Below are positions 41,231 through 53,000 of a stretch of DNA of 64,000 bases, one piece after another. The stretch's first letter is position 1. The number at the start of each line of letters is the position of its first letter. The position numbers were made by a program, and so were the translations under genes. The notes under the pieces were generated by a model that made no database searches, was not told the origin of the DNA, and saw nothing but the letters and a program-made list of their open reading frames with translations. Source of the DNA: Streptomyces lanatus (lineage in GTDB: Bacteria > Actinomycetota > Actinomycetes > Streptomycetales > Streptomycetaceae); assembly GCF_014655715.1 (NCBI RefSeq), contig NZ_BNBM01000025.1:84496-148495 (forward strand). The letters are read 5' to 3'.

Positions 41231-43081
41231 TCACCGCAGGTCGCAGCCGCGCCGGAGGCGGAACCGGAGTCGGCAGATCACCGCGTCCGTCTCCTTGCGG
41301 ACGGCGTGCGCGACGACGGCCCCCCGCTGGTTCTGCAGCAGCCGTTGCCACAGCCGCTCCGGCTCGGTCTCCGGGATGAGCACGGTCACCCGGGTGGCTG
41401 GCTCGGAGACCATGAGGTCTCGGACGTACGCGGCAATGGGGCGGCCCAGCGCACGCCGCTGACTGGCCAGCCGGACCAGGGGCACACCGGGGTCCCACTC
41501 GGCCCAGGAGCGCTCCAGGGCGTGCAGCGCGGACCGGTCCTCGGGGTCGGGGTGGCAGACGGTGACGGCACGGACCTCGTCGCCGAGCGAGGCCGCCGCG
41601 GTGAGGGCCTCCGAGGTGAGCCGGGAGAGCGAGGAGACGGGCACGATCACGACCGAGCGGTCGCGGTGCGGATGCTCGGGGATACGGCCGAGGCCGAGCC
41701 GCTCGCCGATCCGCGCGTAGGCCCGGTGCACGGCCTCGAACGCCGCGACCAGCAGGGGCAGCGCGATCACGATCAGCCAGGCGCCCTCGGCGAACTTGCT
41801 CGCGGTGACGACGACGGCCGAGACGCCGGTGAGCAGCCCGCCGAAACCGTTGAGCAGGGCCTTGCCCTGCCATCCAGGACCCTTTTCTTGGCACCAGTGC
41901 CGGACCATGCCGACCTGGGCGACGGTGAAGCCGACGAAGACGCCGATGGCGAAGAGCGGCACGAGCGTGTTGGTGTCGCCGCCGGAGAAGACGATCAGCG
42001 CGGTGGAGACGGCCGCCAGCGCCAGCACACCGTGCCGGTGCACCTGCCGGTCGGCCTTCAGCGCGAACACATGCGGCAGGTAGTTGTCGCGGGCGAGCAG
42101 CTTCAGCAGCACGGGGAGGCCGCCGAAGGAGGTGTTCGCGGACAGGGCCAGCAGGATCATCGTGGCGAACTGGATGACGTAGAAAGCCCAGTTGTGGCCG
42201 AGCGAGGCGTCCGCGAGCTGGGCGAGGACGGTGACGCCCTCGACCGGCTGGAGATGGAAGCGGGATATCAGCACCGACAGCCCGATCAGCATCAGGCCGA
42301 GGACGGCGCCGAGGGCGAGCTCCGCGTGCTGGGCCCGCTTGGCGCGCGGGACGCGGAAGGACGGGACGGCGTTGGCGATGGCCTCGACGCCGGTGAGCGC
42401 GGCGCAGCCGGAGGCGAAGGCCTTCAGCAGGAGCAGGGCGCCCACGGTGGTGGCGTTGTCGGCGAGCACGGAGGCGTGCCCGGCGGCCGTCGCGGTACTG
42501 ACGGGTTCGGACCGGAACAGCCCGACGGCGATCTGCACGAAGATCGAGCCGACGAACACGACGGTCGGCACGATGAACGCCTTCGCCGACTCCACGATGC
42601 CCCGCAGATTGACCGCGGTGATCAGCCCGAGCACGGCCAGGCACAGCCACAGCCGGTCGTCGTAGAGGGCGGGGAAGGCGGAGGTCAGGGCGGCCACCCC
42701 GGCGGTGACGGCGACGGCGACATTGAGGACGTAGTCCAGCACCAGCGAGCCCGCCGCGACCAGGCTCGTCCGCTTGCCCAGGTGCGTCCTGGCGACCGCG
42801 TAGGAGCCGCCGCCGTCCGGGAAGGCCGCGATGACCTGCCGGTACGAGGCGACCAGCACCGCCAGCAGGACGGCGATGGCCAGCGTGACGGGGAGCGTGA
42901 AACCGAGCCCGCGGGCCCCGGCCGCGGCCAGCACCAGGACGATCGCCTCGGGACCGTAGGCCACCGACGCCATGGCGTCGAGGGACAGGGCCGCGAGCCC
43001 GGTGACGGCGGTGAGACGGTGCCGCTCGCCGGTGTCCGGCGGTTCCTCGTCGGCGGAGGGCGCGGTGGTCAGGACGGGCAT
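41231..43081 (-). CDS. APC-superfamily permease (KimA/KUP-like or amino-acid type)
   Basis: Protein of 616 residues with twelve membrane segments in the first 450. It opens RLTAVTGLAALSLDAMASVA, then YGPEAIVLVLAAAGARG, a pattern of the KimA-like branch of APC transporters, with ASGCAALTGVEAIANAVPSF. The last 150 residues are cytoplasmic with a stress-protein-like fold (RSVVIVPVSSLSRLTSEALT, VTVCHPDPEDRSALHALERS, VTVLIPETEPERLWQRLLQN). KimA proteins import potassium with protons and are c-di-AMP-controlled through such domains. Position beside kdp supports potassium as substrate, but amino-acid transport cannot be excluded. Confidence 0.82.
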   Translation of the reverse strand: MPVLTTAPSADEEPPDTGERHRLTAVTGLAALSLDAMASVAYGPEAIVLVLAAAGARGLGFTLPVTLAIAVLLAVLVASYRQVIAAFPDGGGSYAVARTHLGKRTSLVAAGSLVLDYVLNVAVAVTAGVAALTSAFPALYDDRLWLCLAVLGLITAVNLRGIVESAKAFIVPTVVFVGSIFVQIAVGLFRSEPVSTATAAGHASVLADNATTVGALLLLKAFASGCAALTGVEAIANAVPSFRVPRAKRAQHAELALGAVLGLMLIGLSVLISRFHLQPVEGVTVLAQLADASLGHNWAFYVIQFATMILLALSANTSFGGLPVLLKLLARDNYLPHVFALKADRQVHRHGVLALAAVSTALIVFSGGDTNTLVPLFAIGVFVGFTVAQVGMVRHWCQEKGPGWQGKALLNGFGGLLTGVSAVVVTASKFAEGAWLIVIALPLLVAAFEAVHRAYARIGERLGLGRIPEHPHRDRSVVIVPVSSLSRLTSEALTAAASLGDEVRAVTVCHPDPEDRSALHALERSWAEWDPGVPLVRLASQRRALGRPIAAYVRDLMVSEPATRVTVLIPETEPERLWQRLLQNQRGAVVAHAVRKETDAVICRLRFRLRRGCDLR

Positions 43082-43207
43082 GGGATGCGTGCTCCTTCAT
43101 ACGGACGAGCCGTCACGCGCGAGGGCGCGCGTGACTGCCCCAGGTTCTGTCCGCAACCCGCTGTTTCCGACGGCCCTTGCGCGTTCTTCGCGCAGGCGGG
43201 GCCGTCC

Positions 43208-43224
43208 TTGACGCCGCCTTGATG
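43208..43224. promoter_or_regulatory. TTGACG-N5-TTGATG direct repeat upstream of the APC permease
   Basis: TTGACG (43208-43213) and TTGATG (43219-43224) repeat with an 11-base period, 127-143 bases before the permease start. It resembles the units upstream of kdp and at 45602. Confidence 0.5.
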
Positions 43225-43329
43225 CCTATGTGGGCATGCGCGACCGGGGCCATGTCGGGCACGACCCTCACCCGGCACCACCGGCCCCGGCCCGGTCCTG
43301 CTCGGCCATGACCGCCCCTTGCGTGCGCC

Positions 43330-45225
43330 AATGGCAGGGACACCACCATCGTCAGGCCGCCCCCCGGTGTGTCCTCGGGTGTGATCGTGCCGCTCTTCGC
43401 CTCGGTAAGCCCCCGGGCGAGGGCGAGGGCGAAGCCCAGGCCGAGGCCGGTCGTGTTGTCGGTGTCGCCCAGCCGCTGGAACGGCTCGAAGAGACGGTCC
43501 CGGCCCGACCACGACAGACCCGGACCGCGGTCGACGATGCGCAGCTCGGCCCGGCCCACCAGGACGCTCGCGGTCACCAGGGCCTTGGCGCCGGGCGGGC
43601 TGTGCCGGGCGGCGTTGGCGACCAGGTTGGCGATCACCCGCTCCAGCAGCGGTGGGTCGACGAGCACGGCGGGGAAGTCCTCCACGTCCCCCACCTCGAC
43701 ATCGGGGATGTCCGCCAGCGCGACAGGCAGGACCTCCTCCAGGGCGGTGGCCCGCAGGTTCAGTTTCAGCACGCCCGCTTCCAGGCGGCAGAGGTCGAGC
43801 AGGTTCTCCACCAGCCGGTTCAGCTTGGCCAGGGCCTCGTCGGCGGTGGCGAGGAGCTCCTCGCGGTCCTCGACGTAGAACTCCACCTCCCGGCGGCCCA
43901 CCGGCGGCCAGCGGAGTACGCAGGTCATGGCCCACGGCCCTCAGCAGTGCCGTACGTATCCGGTCGGCGGCCCTGACGGGCTCCACCTCTGCGCGGCCTC
44001 GGCGAGCCGGGCCCGCTCCACCGCGGTCCCTACGTGCCCGGCGAAGGCGGCCAGCACCCGCCGCTCCGGGGACGACATGACGCGTCCGTGCAGCACCAGA
44101 TGGGCTCCGAGCCCGGTCGGCACGGCGGTGACGTCCGCGGCGTCGGGCGGCTCGTCGACCAGTTCCGCCGACTCCATGCCGAAGGCATCCCGGGTGCGTT
44201 CCAGCAGCGCCGGGATGGTCTGCCCGCCTCGCACGATGCTGCCCGCCAGGGACGACATGGTCTCCGCCTCGGCAGTGGCGCGAGCGGCCCGCCGGGACAG
44301 CCGCAGGGAACGGTCGACGAGGGCGGCGACGGTCGCGGCCACTACCTCGAACACCGCCAGCGCCAGCAGGGCGTTGGGGTCGTCGAGGGTGAAGGCGCCG
44401 ATAGGCGGGATGAACCAGTAGTTCAGCAGCGGCGACGCGGTCACGGAGGCGATCACCGCCGAGGCCATGCCGCCTATGCAGGCCACGCCCACCACCGCGA
44501 GCAGGAACAGCAGGGCCTCGCTGGTCAGGTTCAGGGTGCCGCGCAGCTGCGCGAGTCCGACGGTGAGCAGCACCGGCAGCACGAGTCCGGCGAACGGTCC
44601 GGCGATGAGCGGGACCTGGAGAGCGTACGGCGGCGGGACGGCAGCAGTGTGCCGCGGCCGGCCCGTTGGCGGGTCACCCGGTGGACGTCGATGTCGCCGG
44701 AGAGCGCGACGAGGGACTCACCCGTTCCTGGCCCGGTCACAAACCCTCCAGCCGCCCGCGCCGAATGGCGCCCAGCACGAGCTGGGTGGCGTTCTCGGCA
44801 CGGGCGAACTCCACGAGCGTGGTCGCGACGTCCTCGCCGACGACCTGGTGGCAGCGCCGGCTCGTGGAGGATCTCGGCGTACGAGGCACCGGCGCCCAGC
44901 CCGTCGCTGCGGGTGACGTGCGCGGCGAGCAGGTCCCCGCCGGCCGACCTGGCGGCGATCCGGGCCGCCCGCCGGTTGATCGTGTCGCCCTCCGGGCCGC
45001 CGGTCAGTGCGACGACGACCCGCTCCCGGGCCTCCCACACCCCGCCGATCGCATGCTCGGCGCGGTAGCTGTTGAGGGCTTCGTCCACCCGGTCGGCCAC
45101 CCACAGCAGCGGCAGTTGCCGCAGCGCGGTCAGATGGCCCGGCCGGAAGTAACTGGCGAGCGCCGCGTCGATGTCCTCGGGCGCGCAGATGTTGCCGTGC
45201 GCCATGCGGCGGCAGGTCTCAGCGA
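43330..45225 (-). pseudogene. Decayed kdpD paralogue, truncated and frameshifted
   Basis: Pieces of a KdpD-like kinase follow each other in changing frames. RRMAHGNICAPEDIDAALAS and YFRPGHLTALRQLPLLWVAD come first, then ERVVVALTGGPEGDTINRRA, then in a new frame VVGEDVATTLVEFARAENAT to a stop near 44740. Next come DUF4118-like helices with SPLLNYWFIPPIGAFTLDDP, then AADRIRTALLRAVGHDLRTP in another frame, then LATADEALAKLNRLVENLLD and LFEPFQRLGDTDNTTGLGLG. At least four frame changes separate them. The first 200 residues, including Walker A, are missing. It cannot give a working kinase. It sits between two APC permease genes. Confidence 0.9.
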
Positions 45226-45727
45226 ACCCTTCCGCGCCCCCGCACGCCGGAATCTTGAGGGACGTTGGCACTGTCTTGACAAGGTGGCTTCGCTCGGGGC
45301 CCACGGAGGAAGACCGGCATGCGCCGCGTGGGCACGCTTCCCGCACTCGTGGCACTCACGCCACATGGGTGGCGGCCTTCACGCACCGATGGCGCATTCC
45401 CGCCCCTTCCCTCCCGCCCGGTCCCGGCAGCGCCTCAGCCCGTGCCGCGGCACGCTCCGGAAGGGAGCGCCTGGTTCACGGCGATGACGCAGGGTGTCCA
45501 CCTTCGCCCTTCCATCCCCCCTCCCCCCATACAGCCCAACCACCCGCGAACAGTGCCCGAGCTCACATCTTGATGTGCGGCCAGCGCCGACCCGGTCAGT
45601 CTTAACGGAAGCTTGACGCCCCCGGCCCCCCGATCCGTGGGCCCGGACGTCACTCTCTGCTTACGCTGGTGCCGCCGTCCGCGTGATGGCCGGAATCGCT
45701 TGCCGACCGCACATCAGGAGCACGCAG
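45226..45727. other. Gene-free interval between the kdpD remnant and the second APC gene
   Basis: About 500 bases without a convincing gene. It holds an 11-bp-spaced hexamer pair at 45602-45618 and AGGAG before the permease start. A TTGACA at 45275 has no matching -10. Several Pro/Ser-rich open frames on the plus strand have poor composition. No riboswitch of the ydaO (c-di-AMP) type was recognised. Confidence 0.5.
45602..45618. promoter_or_regulatory. TTAACG-N5-TTGACG direct repeat upstream of the second APC permease
   Basis: TTAACG (45602-45607) and TTGACG (45613-45618) repeat with an 11-base period, 110-126 bases upstream of the permease start. It matches the hexamer and spacing of the repeat upstream of the first APC gene. 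Confidence 0.5.
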
Positions 45728-47683
45728 ATGGCCACGACCGAGCACCCTCCTCCCAGTCGCCTGCGCGCCTGGATGCTGGAGGGCCTGTCCGACATGGGCA
45801 AGGGCCACGCTCCCAAGGGCACACAGGCCGAGAAGGAGCCCGTGGACGAGGGCCAGCCCTGGTACCGGGTGATGTGCCTGACCGGCGTCGACTACTTCTC
45901 GACCCTCGGTTATCAGCCAGGTATCGCCGCCCTCGCGGCCGGTCTGCTGTCGCCGATCGCCACGATCGTGCTCGTGATCGTCACTCTGGCGGGCGCCCTG
46001 CCCGTCTATCGGAGGGTCGCCGAGGAGAGCCCGCACGGCCAGGGCTCGATCGCCATGCTGGAACGGCTGCTGACCTTCTGGAAGGGCAAGCTGTTCGTCC
46101 TGACCCTGCTCGGCTTCGCGGCCACGGACTTCCTGATCACCATCACCCTGTCGGCGGCCGACGCCTCGACCCACCTGATCGAGAACCCCCATCTGGAAAG
46201 CGCCCTGCACGACAAGCAGATGGTGATCACCCTCATCCTGGTGGCACTGCTGGGCGCGGTGTTCCTAAAGGGCTTCCTGGAGGCGATCGGTGTCGCCGTC
46301 GCGCTGGTGGGCATCTATCTCGCGCTGAACGCGGTCGTCGTGGTCGTCGGCCTGTACCACGTCATCACCGAGGGCCATGTGATCACAGACTGGTCCAGCG
46401 CCCTCACCGCCGAGCACGGCAATGTCTTCGTCATGATCGGCGTCGCCCTGATCGTCTTCCCCAAGCTCGCGCTCGGCCTGTCCGGCTTCGAGACCGGCGT
46501 CGCCGTGATGCCGCACGTCAAGGGCGACGCGGGTGAGACGGAGGAGAACCCCAAGGGGCGCATCCGGGACACCAAGAAGCTGCTCACCACCGCCGCCGTG
46601 ATCATGAGCTGCTTCCTGATCACCACGAGCTTCATCACCACCCTGCTCATCCCGGAGAAGGAGTTCGAGTCGGGCGGCCAGGCCAACGGCCGCGCACTCG
46701 CCTACCTCGCGCACGAGTACCTCGGCAGCGCCTTCGGCACGATCTACGACGTCTCGACGATCGCCATCCTGTGGTTCGCCGGCGCCTCCGCCATGGCCGG
46801 CCTGCTCAATCTGATGCCGCGCTATCTGCCCCGCTACGGCATGGCCCCGCACTGGGCGCGCGCGGTGCGCCCGATGGTCATCGTCTTCACCCTGGTCGCC
46901 TTCCTGGTGACCTGGATCTTCGACGCCGACGTCGACGCCCAGGGCGGCGCCTACGCCACCGGCGTACTGGTGCTCATCAGCTCCGCCGCGATCGCCGTGA
47001 CCATCGCGGCCCGCAAGGCCGGTCAGCGCAACTGGTTCATCGGCTTCGCGGTCATCTCGGCGGTCTTCCTCTACACGACCGTCGTGAATGTCATCGAGCG
47101 CCCCGACGGTGTGAAGATCGGCGCCTGCTTCATCGCCGGCATCATCCTCATCTCCCTGCTCTCGCGGCTGCTGCGGGCCTTCGAGCTCCGCGTGACCAGC
47201 GTGACGCTCGACGACATGGCGGAACGATTCGTCAGGGATATAGCCAGCCGCAAGATCCGGTTCATCGCCAACGAACCCGACAGCCGGGACAAGGCCGAGT
47301 ACCGGGACAAGATCGAGCAGATCCGCAACGACAACGACCTCTCGGAGCAGGAGGACTTCGTCTTCGTCGAGGTCACGGTCACCGACCCGTCCGAGTTCGA
47401 GGCCGGCCTGATCGTGCGCGGCCAGGTCATGCACGACCGCTACCGCGTCCTCACCCTGGAGTCCTCCTCCATCCCCAACGCCCTGGCCGCACTGCTCCTC
47501 TACGTCCGCGACACCACCGGCTGCATCCCGCACATCTACTTCGAGTGGACCGAGGGCACCCCCTTCGCCAACTTCCTCCGCTTCTTCCTCTTCGGCCAGG
47601 GCGAGGTCGCCCCGGTCACCCGCGAGGTCCTGCGCGAGGCCGAGCCGAACCGCGAACGCCGGCCACGCGTACACACGGGCTGA
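45728..47683 (+). CDS. APC-superfamily permease with C-terminal cytoplasmic domain
   Basis: Protein of 651 residues, ATG at 45728 with AGGAG eight bases upstream. The membrane part has RVMCLTGVDYFSTLGYQPGI with AALAAGLLSPIATIVLVIV and eleven or twelve helices. The C-terminal 170 residues are soluble (RFVRDIASRKIRFIANEPDS, DFVFVEVTVTDPSEFEAGL, CIPHIYFEWTEGTPFANFLR). The cytoplasmic head DMGKGHAPKGTQAEKEP and the GVDYFSTLGYQPGIA signature occur in a branch of actinobacterial APC proteins annotated as amino-acid transporters. The substrate is open; potassium is possible from context and from the shared upstream motif. Confidence 0.83.
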   Translation: MATTEHPPPSRLRAWMLEGLSDMGKGHAPKGTQAEKEPVDEGQPWYRVMCLTGVDYFSTLGYQPGIAALAAGLLSPIATIVLVIVTLAGALPVYRRVAEESPHGQGSIAMLERLLTFWKGKLFVLTLLGFAATDFLITITLSAADASTHLIENPHLESALHDKQMVITLILVALLGAVFLKGFLEAIGVAVALVGIYLALNAVVVVVGLYHVITEGHVITDWSSALTAEHGNVFVMIGVALIVFPKLALGLSGFETGVAVMPHVKGDAGETEENPKGRIRDTKKLLTTAAVIMSCFLITTSFITTLLIPEKEFESGGQANGRALAYLAHEYLGSAFGTIYDVSTIAILWFAGASAMAGLLNLMPRYLPRYGMAPHWARAVRPMVIVFTLVAFLVTWIFDADVDAQGGAYATGVLVLISSAAIAVTIAARKAGQRNWFIGFAVISAVFLYTTVVNVIERPDGVKIGACFIAGIILISLLSRLLRAFELRVTSVTLDDMAERFVRDIASRKIRFIANEPDSRDKAEYRDKIEQIRNDNDLSEQEDFVFVEVTVTDPSEFEAGLIVRGQVMHDRYRVLTLESSSIPNALAALLLYVRDTTGCIPHIYFEWTEGTPFANFLRFFLFGQGEVAPVTREVLREAEPNRERRPRVHTG

Positions 47684-47800
47684 CGGGACCGGGACCACGT
47701 ACGCCCACCCCGCACAGGGGCTGACCCGACCGGGACCACAAACGCCCCACCCCGCACACCGGCTGCCCCGACCGGGGCGACCAACGCCCCACGCCTCACC
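47677..47800. repeat. Three degenerate 41-42 bp tandem repeats after the APC gene
   Basis: Units beginning GGGCTGACGGGACCGGGACC (47677), GGGCTGACCCGACCGGGACC (47718) and CGGCTGCCCCGACCGGGGCG (47760) each continue to an ACGCCCCACCCCGCAC-like end. The first unit covers the stop codon of the permease gene. Confidence 0.75.
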
Positions 47801-47954
47801 CCCTCCGCACGCCGACCGAGGTCACCTCGATCCGAATCCCCCAGCGGCTCCCGACGCCCCCGGCCATCAGGATCGCGTCAACGATGAGCCGTAAGCCGTC
47901 AGAGCACCGTCAGCCACGTTCGCTCCGGCGCCTGGGCGCCCTACCGTCTGCACT

Positions 47955-48476
47955 GTGGACGGAAGCAGACCGCGCCCGGCCCCGACCGGTGACCGCCAGT
48001 GGCGGGACAGTGCCCGGTTCGCGGCGGGCTGCGCTCTTGCCTTCTTCTGCATGGCCCTCGTCGTCGACTGGGACGCGCAGACCCTGACACCCTCCCGCAC
48101 CGCGCTGTGGCTGGTCATGACCGCCGTACTCTTCACGATCCTGCTCCCCCAGCGCGTGACCGCGGGCCCGGGCTGGCTCACGGTGCGTGGCCTCGTACGG
48201 CATCGGACGGTGCGTACCGACGCGCTGGTGGCCGTACGGCAGTACGGCGATGTCTCCGCGTATCTGACCCTGTGCGACACGGACGGCCGCCGTCTGGACC
48301 TGGACCCCCGGATCCTCGTCACCAACCCGCTGCTGTGGCACGAGCTGGACACCGGAGTACGCCGCTCGCGGGCAGGTGGAACGCTGGTCGAGGGCCTGGA
48401 CGTACTGGAGCGGCTGCGACACCAGATCGATGACGCGACGGCGCGTGCCGTGCTCAGGGCGTCCGGGATCTCCTGA
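47955..48476 (+). CDS. Membrane protein with PH-like domain, unknown function
   Basis: Protein of 173 residues from a GTG at 47955. Two membrane segments (AAGCALAFFCMALVVDWDAQ, ALWLVMTAVLFTILLPQRV) are followed by a soluble domain: GWLTVRGLVRHRTVRTDALV, VRQYGDVSAYLTLCDTDGRR and LDLDPRILVTNPLLWHELDT. This order, two helices then a beta-rich PH-like domain, is common among small Streptomyces membrane proteins of unknown role. Its 3' end overlaps the convergent DUF1707 gene by 23 bases, so the two transcripts are antisense there. Confidence 0.72.
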   Translation: MDGSRPRPAPTGDRQWRDSARFAAGCALAFFCMALVVDWDAQTLTPSRTALWLVMTAVLFTILLPQRVTAGPGWLTVRGLVRHRTVRTDALVAVRQYGDVSAYLTLCDTDGRRLDLDPRILVTNPLLWHELDTGVRRSRAGGTLVEGLDVLERLRHQIDDATARAVLRASGIS

Positions 48477-49038
48477 ACACCGAGCGCCGGGCCGGCCGTA
48501 TCACGACCTGTCCATACGTCATGCGCCCAGCGATCTCGACCTGCAGGACGACGGGAGCTCCGGTGTCGTCCGACGGGCGCGTCTTGATCTGGGCGTACTC
48601 GACCACCAGCGAGTCGGTGTCCACCACGACTCCCGGTCGAGTGACCAGCTTCAGGGTCCCGCCGTGCATGTCCATGTCGATGTGCAGGGTCCCCCCAGCC
48701 ATGACGGCCTGCGTGAAGTCGAGGGTCACATCGCCCCAGGTCGACGCGATCTCCAGCCGCCGAGGCACAGCCCAGCTCCCGCTCCGCACGGTCGAAGCGG
48801 CCTGCTGCTCGATACGGACGAGTTCCTTGGCCTCCACATCGCCCGGCGCCGCCGGCAGGTCCGCAGTCAGTCCCGCCAGCTCGCCCAGCGTGCGAGCGGT
48901 CAGAGCCGCGGTCACCCGCTCGTCCAGCTCCTCGATGGTCAGCCTGCCGTCCGCCGCCGCGCTGTTGAGCACATCCACAGCACGGTCCCGGTCCGCGTCC
49001 GAGGCTCGCAACCCCGTACGCGCAAGATCCGCCGACAT
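48454..49038 (-). CDS. DUF1707 SHOCT-like domain protein
   Basis: Protein of 194 residues, ATG at 49038 with GGGGGGA four bases upstream. The DUF1707 domain is LRASDADRDRAVDVLNSAAA, DGRLTIEELDERVTAALTAR, TLGELAGLTADLP, a short helical domain common in actinobacteria. The rest is a beta-rich region resembling DUF2154/LiaF-like domains: VPRRLEIASTWGDVTLDFTQ, GGTLHIDMDMHGGTLKLVTR. There is no membrane segment. The function is unknown; family members are linked to cell-envelope stress by their LiaF-like tail. It overlaps the convergent gene by 23 bases. Confidence 0.88.
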   Translation of the reverse strand: MSADLARTGLRASDADRDRAVDVLNSAAADGRLTIEELDERVTAALTARTLGELAGLTADLPAAPGDVEAKELVRIEQQAASTVRSGSWAVPRRLEIASTWGDVTLDFTQAVMAGGTLHIDMDMHGGTLKLVTRPGVVVDTDSLVVEYAQIKTRPSDDTGAPVVLQVEIAGRMTYGQVVIRPARRSVFRRSRTP

Positions 49039-49212
49039 CCATTCCCCCCGATCGTCGCCCACCTACTCCACTGACGCTATATCGCGTTATGCCAAACGGC
49101 CAAGCCCCGCCCACAGTTCCCGACATCACCCACCGCGAGGAGAAGTCCGGCGACTACGGTGGGACGCATAAGCCGCATATCTCGCCAAACAGCACCGCGC
49201 GAGGCATCCCCC

Positions 49213-49635
49213 ATGAGCCCGAGCACCCGCAATCAGCTCCCCGGCACGATCACCTGCATCACTCCGGGCGAGATCATGGCGCTGGTCGACGTCCACCTCA
49301 CCGGTGGCCAGGACCTCACCGCCGCGATCACCCCGTCGGCCGTCGAGGAACTGGGCCTGGCAGAGGGCACCACAGTGAACGCCCTCGTGACCGCGACACA
49401 CATCTCCCTCGCCACACCCCCGGTGGAGGAACTGCCCCTGCACAACCGACTCCCCGGCAAGGTGACCGGCATCGCCACCGGCGGCGCGATGGCATCGGTG
49501 AAGATCGCGGTCGAGGGCGGCGCCCTGACAGCGGCCGTCACCCGGGACGCCACCACCGACCTCGCCCTCACCCTCGGCGTCCCTGTCGTGGCCCTGGTCG
49601 AGGCGACGGAGGTTGCCTTGACGACGACCACATGA
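49213..49635 (+). CDS. Tandem TOBE-domain molybdopterin/molybdate-binding protein (molbindin)
   Basis: Protein of 140 residues made of two TOBE repeats: RNQLPGTITCITPGEIMALV with AITPSAVEELGLAEGTTVNA and LVTATHISLA; then HNRLPGKVTGIATGGAMASV with VTRDATTDLALTLGVPVVAL and VEATEVALTT. The NxLxGxVxxI and V.AL(V/I)KAT-like ends define molbindins, which bind molybdate or tungstate oligomerically and store or sense it. No mod transporter genes are adjacent. A strong bidirectional hairpin separates it from gcvP. Confidence 0.9.
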   Translation: MSPSTRNQLPGTITCITPGEIMALVDVHLTGGQDLTAAITPSAVEELGLAEGTTVNALVTATHISLATPPVEELPLHNRLPGKVTGIATGGAMASVKIAVEGGALTAAVTRDATTDLALTLGVPVVALVEATEVALTTTT

Positions 49636-49669
49636 ACACGACACCCGAAGCCCATTCATGGCACACAAA

Positions 49670-49709
49670 AGGGCTCCGCCCGGCCACCTGAGCGGCCGGG
49701 CGGAGCCCT
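49670..49709. terminator. Bidirectional terminator between molbindin and gcvP
   Basis: AGGGCTCCGCCCGGCC (49670-49685) and GGCCGGGCGGAGCCCT (49694-49709) form a perfect 16-bp stem with an 8-base loop, flanked by AAA on the left and TT on the right. It serves the convergent genes on both sides. Confidence 0.92.
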
Positions 49710-49728
49710 TCGGTCTGTGCTACGAGGC

Positions 49729-52614
<2,886 letters not shown>

Positions 52615-52679
52615 TGCGGAGGCCTCCTGGTCTGACACGACCTTCGAGGGGCACCACGGCGCGGGTACCCGGACGGCCT

Positions 52680-52885
52680 CCCCCTCTGTCATCTCAACCT
52701 GAGAGCTTCACCGGGGCGCCCGAGGACGTCCGGCTTTCACCGTCGGTGAGAGCGGAAGCCGTCGACACCCGCCCTGCTTTCCAGAGTGACCTCGTCCGTG
52801 CGGTACGTGAGCCTGAGAGATTCCGGGGAGGATTTGCTCCTTCGGCGCCTCCGATGATGTCCGGAGGACTCTCCCGCACGGGGTC
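52680..52885 (-). promoter_or_regulatory. Tandem glycine riboswitch (gcvT element) in the gcvP leader
   Basis: On the minus strand the first aptamer begins CGGGAGAGTCC near 52876, contains GGCGCCGAAGGAGCAAATCC and ends with ATCTCTCAGG near 52810. The second has GGTGAAAGCCGGACGTC and GAAGCTCTCAGGTTGAGATG, then ACAGAGG near 52685. These are the conserved P1, P3 and CTCTCAGG elements of gcvT-type aptamers, two in series as in cooperative glycine switches. The second aptamer departs more from consensus, with no CGCCGAAGG core. It ends about 65 bases before the gcvP start, so control is likely at translation or early elongation. Confidence 0.93.
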
Positions 52886-53000
52886 AGCAGCCGCTAGAAA
52901 GCCTACCAGCGAGGTCAACGCACGAACCTTCGAGTGGCCGCTCTCACCATTCTGCCTTTTCGTAGTGCTTACGGATGAGGTGCGACCAAGTGGAGGGCCC

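Noticed and set aside
45275..45280. TTGACA resembling a -35 box before the second APC gene
   Set aside because: No -10-like sequence lies at a suitable distance downstream, and the site is 450 bases from the gene start.
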